Of a stretch of DNA of 64,000 bases, positions 32,801 to 43,877 are shown piece by piece. Origin of the DNA: Orychophragmus violaceus (taxonomy: Eukaryota > Streptophyta > Magnoliopsida > Brassicales > Brassicaceae); the NCBI GenBank assembly GCA_030180135.1, contig CM058237.1, positions 42,863,126 to 42,927,125 on the forward strand, written 5' to 3'. Position 1 is the stretch's first letter. Each line of letters starts with the position of its first letter. The notes below the pieces were generated by a model. The model did no database searches. It saw nothing but the letters and a program-made list of their open reading frames with translations, and had not been told where the DNA came from. Both the position numbers and the translations under genes were made by a program.

Positions 32801-33208
32801 ATGCCAAGAAAAATTAGGTTTAATTCATCAGATTTAAACCAATTCGGTATTTATGTTACATTTTGGCACTCTTTGGTTTAAGATATAAAACCCATTCCAT
32901 GAATAGGGTGCTACAATTAATATTTCATTAAGATCAAAAGAACAAAAACTTGTCTTTTATCAAAATGAAAAACATTCAAATTCTTACAAGAAAATGAAAG
33001 ACAACTCTGCTTAAAGCAGGTACATTGTAGCAATTACTTAATACAAACCAAGCCTCAAAGGGATCTATAAGTGAAAACCCTACGGCTGAGGCAGCATCCC
33101 AAGCTCCTTCCAGACATGTAGTTTCACTTGCCCTTCCTTCAAAGTTCTACTGTTGCCCAGGCTCTGCATATTATAACAAATATCAGTGCCACAACCAGTA
33201 TCCAATAC
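29856..33208 (-). pseudogene. pol: Copia-2 pol relics
   Basis: Only scattered pieces survive. Minus-strand reading at about 31560-31610 gives YVDDILILGNN, the copia reverse transcriptase active site. At 31141-31380 a frame contains PMSHGITLSKKQCP and PYASAIGSIIYAM, the end of RT leading into RNase H. No integrase core can be read. The spacing is far shorter than in an autonomous copia pol, so large deletions have occurred. The part at 32298-33208 is shared with Copia-1, so the damage is family-wide rather than private. Confidence 0.78.
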
Positions 33209-34099
33209 CTATAAGGTAGAACTTGAAGTAATAACATGAATACCTGAGGAAGTAGTCTCATACATCAACTTCAACTCCTCATCATCTTCCATGAATTTAA
33301 TGCAATTTCTCTTCCAATCCCCAGTCTCTTTACAGTAGCAGCACTTACCAACGTAAGAGGTATCTGACTCGGGCTCAGAAGACCCACGCTTGCCATGATT
33401 TAAAATCTGGACAACTTTGTCTTCACCCTTGTCAGCATTAGGTTTAGTAAACCTACCCTTCTCATTCATGAGATCGTACAGGGTACTCTTCACGTTTGGC
33501 TCAACTGTCTTGAGCATATCATGCAGTTCAGTCAGCGTCTTCGTTAAGCCTTTCTTGATATAGTTCCTTCTGAACTTATCATAGCTTGACGGCAGTGACT
33601 GCAGAATGATCTCAGTTGCCAATTCTTGGCTAACTGGATAATCCAGTTTCCTCAGGTTATCAATGTAACCCATCATTTTACTGACATGAGGACTCACTGG
33701 ATGATCATTTGGTAGCTTGCAGCTAGTGAGAGACTTAACCAACCGGTATCTCTCCACTCTTATCTGCTCCTGAAATTTCAATTTCAGGCTGCTGATCATC
33801 TCTATTGGCGACTCCATGTTCTCATATTGCTTCCGCAAGTCTGAGTCCATGGTAGCCAATATCAGACCACGCACATCTACCGCATCATTATAATGCTTAT
33901 TCCAAGCATCATATACTGCATGAGAAGCATTGGACCCGATCCTCACGGGGAGAGCTCTCTCAAGAACATAGTCCTTTCTCTCCTGCCTGAGGACAAGCCT
34001 CAGGTTCCGCGACCAAGTCAAGAAATTTGATCCGTTCAGCTTGTCCATCTCAAGGACAGACAGGATCGAGAAAGTGTTTTGATTGTTTGTGCTAGTCAT
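33209..34099 (-). CDS. gag: Copia-2 gag, full-length frame with an altered zinc knuckle
   Basis: A 296-codon frame starts at ATG 34097-34099. It is a copia-type gag (UBN2-like) with the LNGSNFLTWSRNLRLVL N-terminal signature. At the C-terminus the zinc knuckle reads CYCKETGDWKRNC: the His of CX2CX4HX4C, present in Copia-1, is Asp here, which should impair zinc and RNA binding. This is the only element gene in Copia-2 without a stop. It would supply capsid, while pol must come from elsewhere. Confidence 0.85.
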   Translation of the reverse strand: MTSTNNQNTFSILSVLEMDKLNGSNFLTWSRNLRLVLRQERKDYVLERALPVRIGSNASHAVYDAWNKHYNDAVDVRGLILATMDSDLRKQYENMESPIEMISSLKLKFQEQIRVERYRLVKSLTSCKLPNDHPVSPHVSKMMGYIDNLRKLDYPVSQELATEIILQSLPSSYDKFRRNYIKKGLTKTLTELHDMLKTVEPNVKSTLYDLMNEKGRFTKPNADKGEDKVVQILNHGKRGSSEPESDTSYVGKCCYCKETGDWKRNCIKFMEDDEELKLMYETTSSGIHVITSSSTL

Positions 34100-35790
34100 A
34101 ACTGAAATTTAAGATAAAAGAATTTTAGTTAATATGTTCAATATGATTAATCTCGCATTATACTTAATATGATTAATCACGCATTATATTCAATAACATA
34201 AGTTACCCTCAATAGAATATAATGATTCCAAGATCCACATATAACTAAGATCAAAGTGGGCCACTGGCCATCACCCAACCTTAGCTTATATCGGTAAGCC
34301 CTATGTTGGCTAATTATATCCGTGATATAACTCTTGGTTGTGAATCTGGGCCCGAGGCCCAATCCACTCTGATGTCTCAAGGCCCGGGACTCCCGATGGC
34401 CCAGTCAAGAAAACCAGACTATACAGTCATGTAATCATTTATGTCTGGGACTCCCAATGACATTTATGAATCACAAACCGTCTTATCCACGCAAAAGTAG
34501 ACATCCTCACACTGTAAGGCCATGAATACAATTGAATGGGCTTTGACAGCTGACATAGACTGGACAAGACATCCAACGCTTGATATTATTTGAGGTTTGT
34601 AGGTTTATTAAAAATCATCCCAAAATAGAAGATTACTATTTTGGGAAACTTTCCCTTTTTGGAAACCTACTAATTTTGGAAACTTTCTAAAATTGGAAAC
34701 TTCCTAAAATTGGAAACTTTCTAAAATTGGAAACTTCCTAAAATTGGAAACTTTCTAAATATAGAAATTTCCTAAAATCCAAAACATGCAAATCTAGAAA
34801 CTTCTAATTTAAGAAACTTTCTAATTTCAAAATTTTGGAAACTTATTAATTTTAAAAATCGATTTTTATAATTATTTTATAAAAATAAATTTTAAATTAA
34901 TCTGATGAAAAGACTCAAATAATTGGCCCAATTGTTTTAACTTCTTGGCCCGAGGCCCAAGAATTGGTCTATGTCCAAGACATAACCCAATTGTCCAATT
35001 AAATGACATAACCGGTCTGGTTCATTAAAATTGGTCTTAACCAAAATTAATTACTACGATGACCACAATTGTCAACCGGTTATTTACTAAACCGGATTTT
35101 CTCAATTTATTTGGTCCAACCAAATCAAATCAGAAAACCACTGGTTTAGGCACTAAATCCAATAATTATTTCGACATTGGATTTCTTATCCCGGTTTAAC
35201 CAGAACTTAATAAATTTTATTAAGTCTGTTTATTAAACCGTGACGGTTAAAATTTTTAATTGACTTAAACCGAACCATCACAAAAACCAAAACGAACCGA
35301 CCATTAGGTCATGGCCGCAAGCATACCGCGATCGTGCATGATCCGGACAGCCGCAAGCCTTGTGATCGGGACGAGCTCGGCTTGTGATCGGGACGGGAGC
35401 GTGATCGTCGAGTCGGGTCGTTGGCTTCACACGATCGCCGAGCGACCGGGACAGCGCGGGACGAGAGCGGGACGACGCTGGCCGAGACGCACGCGATCCA
35501 TGCGATCTGCCTAGCGGATCCATGCGATGCTCGCGCCTCACGGTCGATCGATCCGACCAGGCAACGCGATCCACGCTATCGATCCGTGATCGATACATGC
35601 GATCGGCTTGGTCGATCGGATCATCACTCGGCCGACGCATACCAAATCATATAGTTTGGTCATGCGATTTTCATTAGTATAGGTTTTTAATTCATTGTTT
35701 CTTGAGTGTTTTTCTCTTATCAGTAGATTGATTCAAAAACACTTCTTTAAACAATCCTAAACAAGATTCTAAACAAGAAAAACCACAGAA
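34100..35790 (-). other. Copia-2 leader: 17-bp tandem repeats and a GATC-dense block
   Basis: No gene is seen on the element's strand. At about 34643-34780 a unit of the form GGAAACTTTCTAAAATT repeats at an exact 17-bp pitch (34678, 34695, 34712, 34729, 34746), with decaying copies on each side. At 35329-35625 there are about 17 GATC in 300 bp. Both features occupy the same relative place in Copia-1, where the 17-bp array is shorter. Confidence 0.7.
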
Positions 35791-35808
35791 CCAATAGCTC
35801 TGATACCA
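35791..35808 (-). promoter_or_regulatory. Copia-2 primer binding site (initiator tRNA-Met)
   Basis: Minus strand reads TGGTATCAGAGCTATTGG, one base from the LTR. Confidence 0.93.
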
Positions 35809-35809
35809 C

Positions 35810-36434
35810 TATTGGATCGTTTAGTGTCTCCTGATTCAATTCTCAGATTGATTCATCCTACTAAACATGCAGATCTAGGTTCTCTTATTTAGAAACTTAA
35901 TGGATCTCACCTGTTACCTTTTTGTGCAGCGGAATGAGGAGGTAATGGTCAGAGATCAGCAGAACCACCAAGAGATGGATCCTCCAAAGGCTCACACACG
36001 CACACTCGGGAATTGGCTGCTAGACCAGACAGAGAGGAGGCGCAGAGAGAGGCTGAGGGAGGCGCAGAGACTAATCAGAATTAGAGAGCTTTAGGTCAAG
36101 TTTTATTCATTAAAACTCCCTTTAGTTCTCATGGGCTTTTGGGCCCAATTCTCAGTTCTGATTAAATCCCAGGCCCTTTATTCTCTCTAAGTACACTAAA
36201 TGCCTAGCACTTTTACCGTACTTCTGCTAAACCGTTCCTTCGTATTTTCCCGTTAGCTTAGGCGTGTGACCCATATGGGATCATATAATAAAGGCAATAA
36301 GTCCAAGACTTATAGATCATGAGCGGACTCTAGCAAGCCATCATGACCCCCAGTATTATATGACTTATGTCTGATCATTGACATACTCTTACTTTCTAGA
36401 GACAGTACAGAGATTACTGGACATAATTCCAACA
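35810..36434 (-). repeat. Copia-2 5' LTR
   Basis: 625 bp, nearly identical to 29208-29844 apart from about two substitutions and the 12-bp indel. Followed by target duplication CTATT. Confidence 0.93.
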
Positions 36435-37136
36435 CTATTTGACTTTGGGTCGTTCGACCTTTTGGTCTGCATGGTGGCGAGCTCCTCCTCTTTCCATAAT
36501 TGCTACGCGGGGGATTTCTCAATTTGCTTGTATCCGTTCATGTAGCAATTGCGGGAAATCTTTTGACTTCCGTAAACGGTTTTTACTCCTTTGGGAGTTG
36601 GAAATTTTACGCATTGATGGTAGGTCGATGGTACCGCTTTCATGTCATATATCCATGGTCGACCTAGAATTGCGTTGTAGGGAGATGGCCGATCTACTAC
36701 TACGAACTCTGTCATTCTTCGAACTCCTCCAGCTATTACTGGGGCGAATACAGAGCCCATTTAGTATGTTGTTTCGCCAGCGAACCCTACCAGTAGTGTC
36801 TTTTCCTCGACGATCTCGGAGTCGTTGAACTCCATCTTTTTGAACGCATCGTAAAAGAGGACATCCACCGAACTTCCTGTGTCGATCATTATCCTCGAGA
36901 GTTCGACATCTCCCACTACTATACAAACGAGGAGAGCGTCGTCGTGTGGTTTGTCGAGATTACTTGTCTCGCTCTCGTGGAAAGTGATTTCGTTGTCTGG
37001 ACCTAACATTGGGATTTTCCCCCCTTTATCGGTCTCGACTCTTCTTTGAAAGGCTATGATTGAATTGACCGAGTCTCGGCATAGCTTGGAGCCACCGAAG
37101 ATTAAGTTGACTCGTTTAGGGGGTATGGCCTGTACA
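36435..37136 (-). pseudogene. pol: Gypsy-1 protease and linker (duplication copy 2)
   Basis: Continues the pol copy interrupted by Copia-2. The protease motif DTGSSVDV is present, followed by the same in-frame TAA after GETTY, then an open linker starting MGSVFAPVIAGGVRRM with NAILGRPW. The pol frame is open from 37240 through the homopolymer, overlapping the gag end. Confidence 0.9.
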
Positions 37137-39297
37137 CCCCCCCCCCCCCCCCGCAGAGACGATGGAGATTGATCTGTGAGCGTAAACTCTTGACGGGAGA
37201 TGGAGGTGGGGATAACGCCGAACCTTCTGGGGTGCCGCACAAGCTGAGCTCGCCGAGAATGACCTCGACTCGCTTTCGCGACCCCTGAGGGAGTGTTTCG
37301 GGAGATTCCGGCACCTTTGACCGTTCTCGTTTGTTCTGAGAAGGCTTTTTAGTGTTTGACTCTTTGGTCTGCTTACTTTCCTTTTTGTCAGATGGAGTTT
37401 CCTCCTCGACTTCTGATTCTTGTTTGTTTTCGGACTCTCGCTTTTGAGCCTCGGCTTTAGCTCGAGTATAGCACTCTTCAGTCGAGTGTCCTCTTTTGTT
37501 GTGAAAATCACAGAATTTTTCCTTATCGAACTCGAATTTCTTCGAGCTCTTCGGGCTCTCGACCACATTGACGTTTCCTGATTTTTGGGAATCCTTTTTT
37601 GAGTTCGGGTTCAGGGAGCCTGACGGGTTCTTTTCTTTTCGATGCTTTTCTCTGAGGGCCGTGGTTTCGTTCTCGAGGCGAGCAATGGCCGATGCGCGAT
37701 GAAGGGCGTCATCGAGTGTTTGAGGTTCGCGGACTGTTATTTCCTCGCGGAATCTGGTCGAATACCACAGTCCACGTCTCAGTGCTTCTATAGCTACTTC
37801 GTCTCGTGGGTTTGCGATTTTGGATTTTATTTCCTTAAATCGGTCAATGTACGAGCGAAGTGTCTCGTCAGGTTTCTGAGAGACGCCAAACAGGGCTGCC
37901 TCAGTAGTTTTTACCTCGATAAAGACGGAGTATTGCTTGAGGAAAGCCGTCAAGAACTGGGTGAAGTTGTCGATGGACCTTTCTTCCAGTCCTGCAAACC
38001 ATTCTAGGGCGGAGCCTGATAGGTTTTCGGCGAAGAGCCTGTAGAAAGCCGGCTCTCTTTCCTCATCGGTAAGGTATACCCTTGCCATTGCTAGTCGGAA
38101 TGCCCCGATATGGGCTTTCGGGTCCGATTTTCCAAAGAACTCCGGAAATTTTGTTTTCTTGATTTCCTGGATTCTCGCAAAGGTGATCCGGTCTGTGAAT
38201 GGCGTTTGTCGCGTTTCTTCGATCACTCGATCGATGTAGGGTGCCGCGCTTGTTGCCATGTGAACTTTTGAGCTCAGACTGACGAACTGGGCCTTAGCTT
38301 ATTCAATGTACTGTCTAAGCATATCGTGTTCGTCGCCTACCGTAGGCGCAAACTGGGCTTGTGCCTGATTGGATGTTTGTTCCGGGAAAACAGTGTCGAG
38401 AAGATCGATTGTTTGAATCGATCTCGTCTGGTCGACCTGCGGCGTTTGGAACTGTATCGTATTTGACCCGTTAAGGTGTCCTGAGCTCGAGGAAAAAAGC
38501 AGAGCCTCCTAGTTGCCTCGGCCGGATATTAGAGTTATTCGGGAAAGGTGGTGGCCCGGGTAATGGTCGGTTTCCCGATCCGGTTGGATCTGTGACCATT
38601 GAACTCGAACTGAATGGAGTCGGTATCGCGATAAGTGTCATTATAAGGCGGAAGCCACTACTTGACGTATTAGCGAAATTTCCTGACGCTCCCGGGGGAG
38701 TTACTACCTGGGAGAAGTCCAAGCGTGTACATGGTGGAGGACTTATGGGGGTTCGTAGATCACGTGTTGATCTACCCCCTGGTTTTGACTGGCGAGCTCT
38801 TCAAGACGGGCGTTAATGCGCCGTTCCTGTTCATCGATCTGCGCGGCCAGAGAACGGTTTGCGATCTCTTGGGCCCTTGCGCTTGCCTCGTTGTTTCTCG
38901 TTCGGTTTACCAACAGGCTTAACATCGAACGGATTTCAGCGAGGTCATCTGGGCCTTGTCGCTGCGGAGCAGAAGGCAGGGGCGAATTAGGTCTAGTTAT
39001 TCCAGATCCACCTCCTGAGGTGGGGGCGGAAATGGAATCATTCCTCATCCACACCCAATTCCTGCTCGGATCGTTAGTTCCTGACAAAACATTTGTCGGA
39101 GTCCGGCTCGTCGGGACTGTTTGAGCGACTGAGCCGGCTGGTGCCGAAGTCGTGGAGACTGAGGCAAAGCTCGTCAACACGCCATCGGCCTGACCCATGA
39201 TTCTTACCCCGGTGGTGTTCTGAGGAACGTTGTCAACCGTTTGAGGGTGGTCGACTGGTGGTGTGGCGCTGGGAGAGCCAGATTGGTCGGGATTCAT
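37102..39297 (-). pseudogene. gag: Gypsy-1 gag (duplication copy 2)
   Basis: The capsid and zinc-knuckle frame is open for 385 codons (38259 down to 37102), longer than in copy 1 because the GAA-to-TAA change near the end is absent. The N-terminal part (39297 down to 38743) is separated from it by the same older stops. Zinc knuckle CDFHNKRGHSTEEC is intact. Confidence 0.88.
37137..37152 (-). repeat. Homopolymer C16 at the gag-pol overlap (duplication copy 2)
   Basis: One base shorter than in copy 1. With this length the gag frame runs on to a stop at 37102 while the protease frame is open across the same stretch. Confidence 0.9.
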
Positions 39298-39371
39298 CTC
39301 GATCTATCGGATCTAAGATCTGATTCTTAAGACAGGAAAAACTATAGATAGTCCCCACAGTCGGCGCCAAA

Positions 39372-39909
39372 TGTGAGATCTGAGATTCACACCAAGAATT
39401 TGTAATCGTAGATTTGGACTTTTGGATATAGAAATGGTATAGATTTCCTATGAATCAAATACTTTATTGAGATTGATCGTCGAGATAGAACAAACACAGT
39501 CGAAAAAGAGAGTACAAAGTATGATGATCGAGCTATTTATTCGAAGTGTTCTTAATTAGGGTTGGAATGTTTTGAATGAATCGCCACTTCTTCTTTAAAT
39601 ACTCTCGACTTTGATCCTCTTGTTCCGATATTTCGGCCTCGTAGTGATAACGATCTCCGAGATTTGCGTGGATCTGTTGAACTGATGAAGACCGGGTTGC
39701 TCTATCTCCGCATCGTCTCCTATCGAGCTCGAGCTCGATCGCCTCTCACTTCGGCGTTGCTTGGGCCTTGTCAGGATGGCAATCGTATGGGCCCAATAAA
39801 GGAATCGGCCGATCTCTCTGTCTTTGATTTTGGAACGGGCTCATGAATATGGGCCTTTGTCTTATTTGTTTATTGGCCGGATTTCCTAGAGGGAAATCCA
39901 GTACCAACA
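39372..39909 (-). repeat. Gypsy-1 5' LTR (duplication copy 2)
   Basis: 538 bp, identical by eye to 21985-22522. Preceded by the same TGGCGCC primer site. It has no partner 3' LTR, because only the 5' part of Gypsy-1 was duplicated. Confidence 0.95.
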
Positions 39910-40193
39910 GGATCTAGTGCTACTGCTTGAAGTTGTTTCCCATGAAGCTTAAGTAACGATGGTTCGGGCCTTTTAGGATCAAGTAAGTGAAGCCATATGG
40001 GGCAGTATTGCTTTGTAACAAAACTGATGGAGAGTTCATTGTTAATGGCCAAAGGCTTAAGGCATATTCAGCTTCAGAATACATTGAGGAAAGGACATCA
40101 GTTTCTATCTCAAACCCATATCCCGCTCGAACTGTTTGAAAAGTCAATCTTAGTGACTTAAAACAAGCGAACTTGGGAGGCATTCCCATGTTT
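39910..40193 (+). pseudogene. Athila-type integrase relic, part 2 (duplication copy 2)
   Basis: Same sequence as 22523-22806, including RWFGPF and GEFIVNGQRLK and the internal stops. Confidence 0.85.
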
Positions 40194-43173
40194 ATCCTTA
40201 TTCTTTTTATCTTGTCATTTTTTATGTTTTTGATTAAGTTTTTCTAGAACTTAAGGAATGGTGAATGAATGGATCTCTATGGAAATGCGCATCAGACCAC
40301 ATGCTTTGGCAAGAGCAACCATGGCTGAGACTTTTTGTGACAGCGGCCAGAGCCACGTCAAGCTAAATTGACTATGGTCGAGAGGAAGACGTGCATCGGT
40401 CGAATGGCCCGCGGTCAATGGAGCGTTCATGATAAAAAAACTCTTTAGGGGAAATATCAGACGTTGAGAATCGGGTGGAACCATCCATGGTCGAGAAATT
40501 CTGTGAATCGATTGAGGAAAGTTGAGATCGGTTGATGGTATTGGACGATCTCGCCCATAGCCGAGAAAATACTAGGCATCGGTCCAAGCAAAGCCGGCCA
40601 TAGCCACATACGATTTAATGACCAAAGTTCACCAGGAAAAATATCGGACGAGAGGATCCGATAAAATAACATGTTTCCGAGACAAAAAACACTAGAAGGT
40701 AGAGAGAAAACATATGGGAAGAAAGTACGACGGTAAAATCCAATGATCTGTTAGACGGTAAAAGCCAAGAACACGTTAGAAGGAAAAGTCATTATTATGT
40801 CTCGGTCTAAACTAGGTTATATCTTTAGTCTTTAAGTGCAGATCTTAGATCTTGAAGAAAGAAACTAAGACGGACCTAATTGAAGTATCAAAAAGTGTGT
40901 TTCTTGTAGCATGTGTAACAGGTTTTTCCAGGTTTCGGTCAAGGATTGATACATTTTGAAGGTTTATCCTTAGATCATTTTTATGTGCTATGCATGCATT
41001 TGATTGAGTTTTGGTGTGGTTACTCTTTGATGCTTATTGAGATAGTATCACTGAGTTAACTTTGTATGCATGATGAAAATTAATACATTCCTATATGAGT
41101 GAGGTTGTGGTAATTCCATATGGTCTCGAATCCATGTGAACTCCCTTCCATTTTGGGAAAAAATTTTACTGGTTGTCATGATCTTTGGATCCTTTGCATG
41201 ACCCTACACCCGAAAGATGTGATGGTATTTATGTTTTTCCGATTGAGGTTCGCCATGTCCCACATTGGATTTTAGTAAGGAAATTCAATGCTTGGAAATG
41301 TACCTCATGCTCGAAAGTTGTGTTGTGGCGATTCAATATTTATTTTCGACTCTACACTAGCGAAAGAAATTCTATGTGGGAAGACTCGGAGAGATGATAT
41401 TTTAGCATGGGGTTGAGTACTATTCGACATGATAGTAGGGATAGCCGTTTGTAGACGGATCCCGCCAATATATGGCCGTTTGTAGACGGATCTCGGTTAG
41501 GTGTTGTTCTATGATCATGTGTCTTTGTGGATATTTCATAGGTGTTTGTGAAACGAAGGAAGATCGAATGTGCAGAGCTGTGCGAGGCCCATGTCGATGT
41601 GTTGGTGTTATGTTCTTTTGGTTAATCGTTAGATTTCGCATGCTTTGCTTTGATTTATGGATTGTGTATTCGTGCATTTTTATCTTTGGGGTTTAGGTTC
41701 GGAAAATAATAATTATATAAAAGGTCATTGAATCACTGGATAATTAAATTACTCATTATTTTATTATCTTATAGAAAATCGTAGAAAAGGAGAAAGTATA
41801 GTGTGACAGATGTGAAATTTTAAAGTAGTTTGCGGTATGTTTTTGTAAAATTATATGTATAATTTTGGGGTTCGTACGATTTGAATAGTAGGAATCCGCT
41901 TATGTAATAGTTTGGATAAGCTCGAATTTATAAACCTTATAATAATATGAAATAAAGAAAGATTTGTGTATGTACAAACTCTGTTTTCTAATGATATCAA
42001 CTTAGTCCAAGTTACCAAAAATCTCGCATGAAATACGAGTTGGCAAACCGTAGCCTCTTGACGAGAGGGTAGGAATTATGGATGAACCAACCTCGGTCTT
42101 GAAATTGTCCTAACATCGGATTGAATTGTCTACGATATCCGACAATTATGACATTTTGGTTCACATAATTGTAGAATGAAGTAGGGGTACTAAAACTACC
42201 AATATAAATAGAATATGGAATGTTGACCCAAAAAAAAATAGAATATGGAAATTCATATAAATATAAGAATTTTAATTTTAAAAGTATATAGTCATAGGTG
42301 ACAACCATTTACAAATTACGTAAGAGGTCGATTTAATATACTAGTTAGTATCTCAATCTTATCTAAACGCTTTTGTTATAAATCAATTAAAAAGTCGAAA
42401 ACATAAATGTATTATGTTTGATGTATGATGTTAAGTTAACACTGTAAAAGTCATACTTAAAATCAATTTTGTTCAAAACATTAAAATCAAATTATTATAC
42501 TAACATAACATAATTCAATTGGATATATCTCCAACAGTTAAATATATTGTAATAAATAATTAACATTTTCTAAAATCGATAAATTCAGGAATTAATTTAA
42601 TTAAATAAAATGCAAAGACATAAATAAGCCATTTAAAGCGCTAAATAAATTGCATATAATCCAAATTAATATAATTAATAAATCTGAAGAAAATATTAAA
42701 TTATTTCACAAGAATCAAAGCGTAGCTCTTTTTAACGTTTTGTTTTATAACTAAATAAAAACTACTTTATGATTAAAATGGCAAAAGATTATAGTTCGTA
42801 AATGAATGATATGGATCCCGGCTCTAAGTTTGATTTAAGGTGTTTTTGTACCGGATCCAGTTGTTTTTCAATCCAAATTCTTTACATTTCAGGGTCCATA
42901 TTTTGGAATTGTTTTATTTTGTACTAAATTGATGTTCGAAATATTTTTTAGAACAAGGCCCATAATAAAGATGAGACGGCTTGTATACTACACAAGTATG
43001 TCAGTATAACATGAATTGTAAGGTTTTTCCAGAAAAGCAGTAAACAATAAAATGCTGGATATATTTTATTATTTTAAAAGATACTAGATTTTAACCCGCC
43101 TTAAAAAAACACAGATATAATTTTTAAAAGAAATTCTTAAATCAATATTATTATTTTTATAATAAGTTTGAAT
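40194..43173. other. Gene-less relic sequence (duplication copy 2)
   Basis: Copy of 22807-25787 with about a dozen small differences, including the GCCGTTTGTAGACGGATC pair (41444-41492). The 98-codon minus frame at 42012-42308 is longer than in copy 1 only because of single-base indels in an A run and a T run, so I do not treat it as a gene. Confidence 0.6.
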
Positions 43174-43574
43174 TGTTACGGAAATTCGATCTAGTAATAA
43201 AAGCCGGGTTACGATCTGAAATGTCCGAACTACGAGGTGAAATATAAACTTTAAGTGAGGTCGAAACTGTTCTTTATTAATCTTAAGGCCGAAGCCAAGC
43301 TGTGACAAGGATGGTACGAGGTGGGAGTCCGTCTAATGACGTGCTCCCTAAATATTGCTTGAGGTCGGAGCTTTATTGAAGTAGCTCGGCACTCTCGCAA
43401 GTTACAATGTGTCTAAAATGAAGATTGAAGAGTCCTATTTATAGTGCTTGGATGCTGACTTCTCTTTGAGCCGTTGACTCCTTAGCGGGCTTGTCTTCTT
43501 GGGCCGAAATGATTGTATTGATTTAACAAGAATTCCAATGGGCTTATGGATGGGTGCTAAACCCATATCCAATA
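43174..43574 (-). repeat. Gypsy-2 3' LTR
   Basis: From TGTTACGG to CCAATA (CCAACA in the partner). The right boundary of the tandem duplication falls inside it at 43490, so Gypsy-2 was already present when the duplication happened. Confidence 0.93.
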
Positions 43575-43595
43575 GTTAGTCCCCCCCCCCAGTTC
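43575..43595 (-). promoter_or_regulatory. Gypsy-2 polypurine tract
   Basis: Minus strand shows ten G followed by ACTAAC against the LTR. Same position and style as in Gypsy-1. Confidence 0.85.
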
Positions 43596-43869
43596 GTCGA
43601 GCCGAGGTGTTCAGTCGAGGTCGTCAAATTTCTTTGGGTGCTTAAGTCAGGTGGAAATCTTGTTAGAGGTGTTTGACTTTTGCGGCTTTTTGGCCCTTTG
43701 TATTCTTGTGCACGTGTCATGATATCACTGGGGGGACAGAAAAGTGCTAACGGTCGTATGGAAAGGAATATTGCGTATCGTCTGCAACATCACTGGTGCA
43801 ACCTTCGGGCCTCGGGATCTGTGCAGAAGCAATGATGATGTTTCCTCGATGTCTACTGAGGGTTTTCAG

Positions 43870-43877
43870 TATAAATA
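43870..43877 (+). promoter_or_regulatory. Probable TATA box of the Gypsy-2 antisense gene
   Basis: TATAAATA lies 76 bases before the ATG at 43953, on the strand opposite gag-pol, inside the element rather than in its LTR. Spacing suits a plant TATA box with a short leader. Confidence 0.6.

Larger units (their letters stand above)
29208..36434 (-). mobile_element. Copia-2: complete-ended, pol-degenerate Ty1/copia element
   Basis: It has LTRs at 29208-29844 and 35810-36434 and target duplication CTATT (29203-29207 and 36435-36439). The empty site is preserved at 19047-19056 in duplication copy 1. The LTRs differ by about two substitutions plus one 12-bp indel, so insertion is recent. Order on the minus strand: LTR, primer site, 1.7-kb leader, gag, degenerate pol, polypurine tract, LTR. 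It lacks a working pol, so it must have been mobilised in trans. Confidence 0.96.
26105..43490. repeat. Tandem segmental duplication, copy 2 (10,154 bp plus a 7.2-kb copia insertion)
   Basis: After removing Copia-2 (29208-36434) and its 5-bp target duplication, 10,154 bp remain, against 10,166 in copy 1. The difference comes from a 10-bp deletion in the CACTA intron donor region, one fewer C in the homopolymer and a few single-base indels. The junction reads GCGGGC then TAGCCAATTG, with one base shared. Confidence 0.95.

Noticed and set aside
42012..42308. 98-codon minus-strand frame in duplication copy 2
   Set aside because: Broken in copy 1 by single-base indels in A and T runs, no domain; chance frame.
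26105..43490. Assembly artefact from two haplotypes placed in tandem
   Set aside because: Not excluded, but the junction is clean, lies in unrelated sequences with one shared base and has no gap; true tandem duplication fits better.
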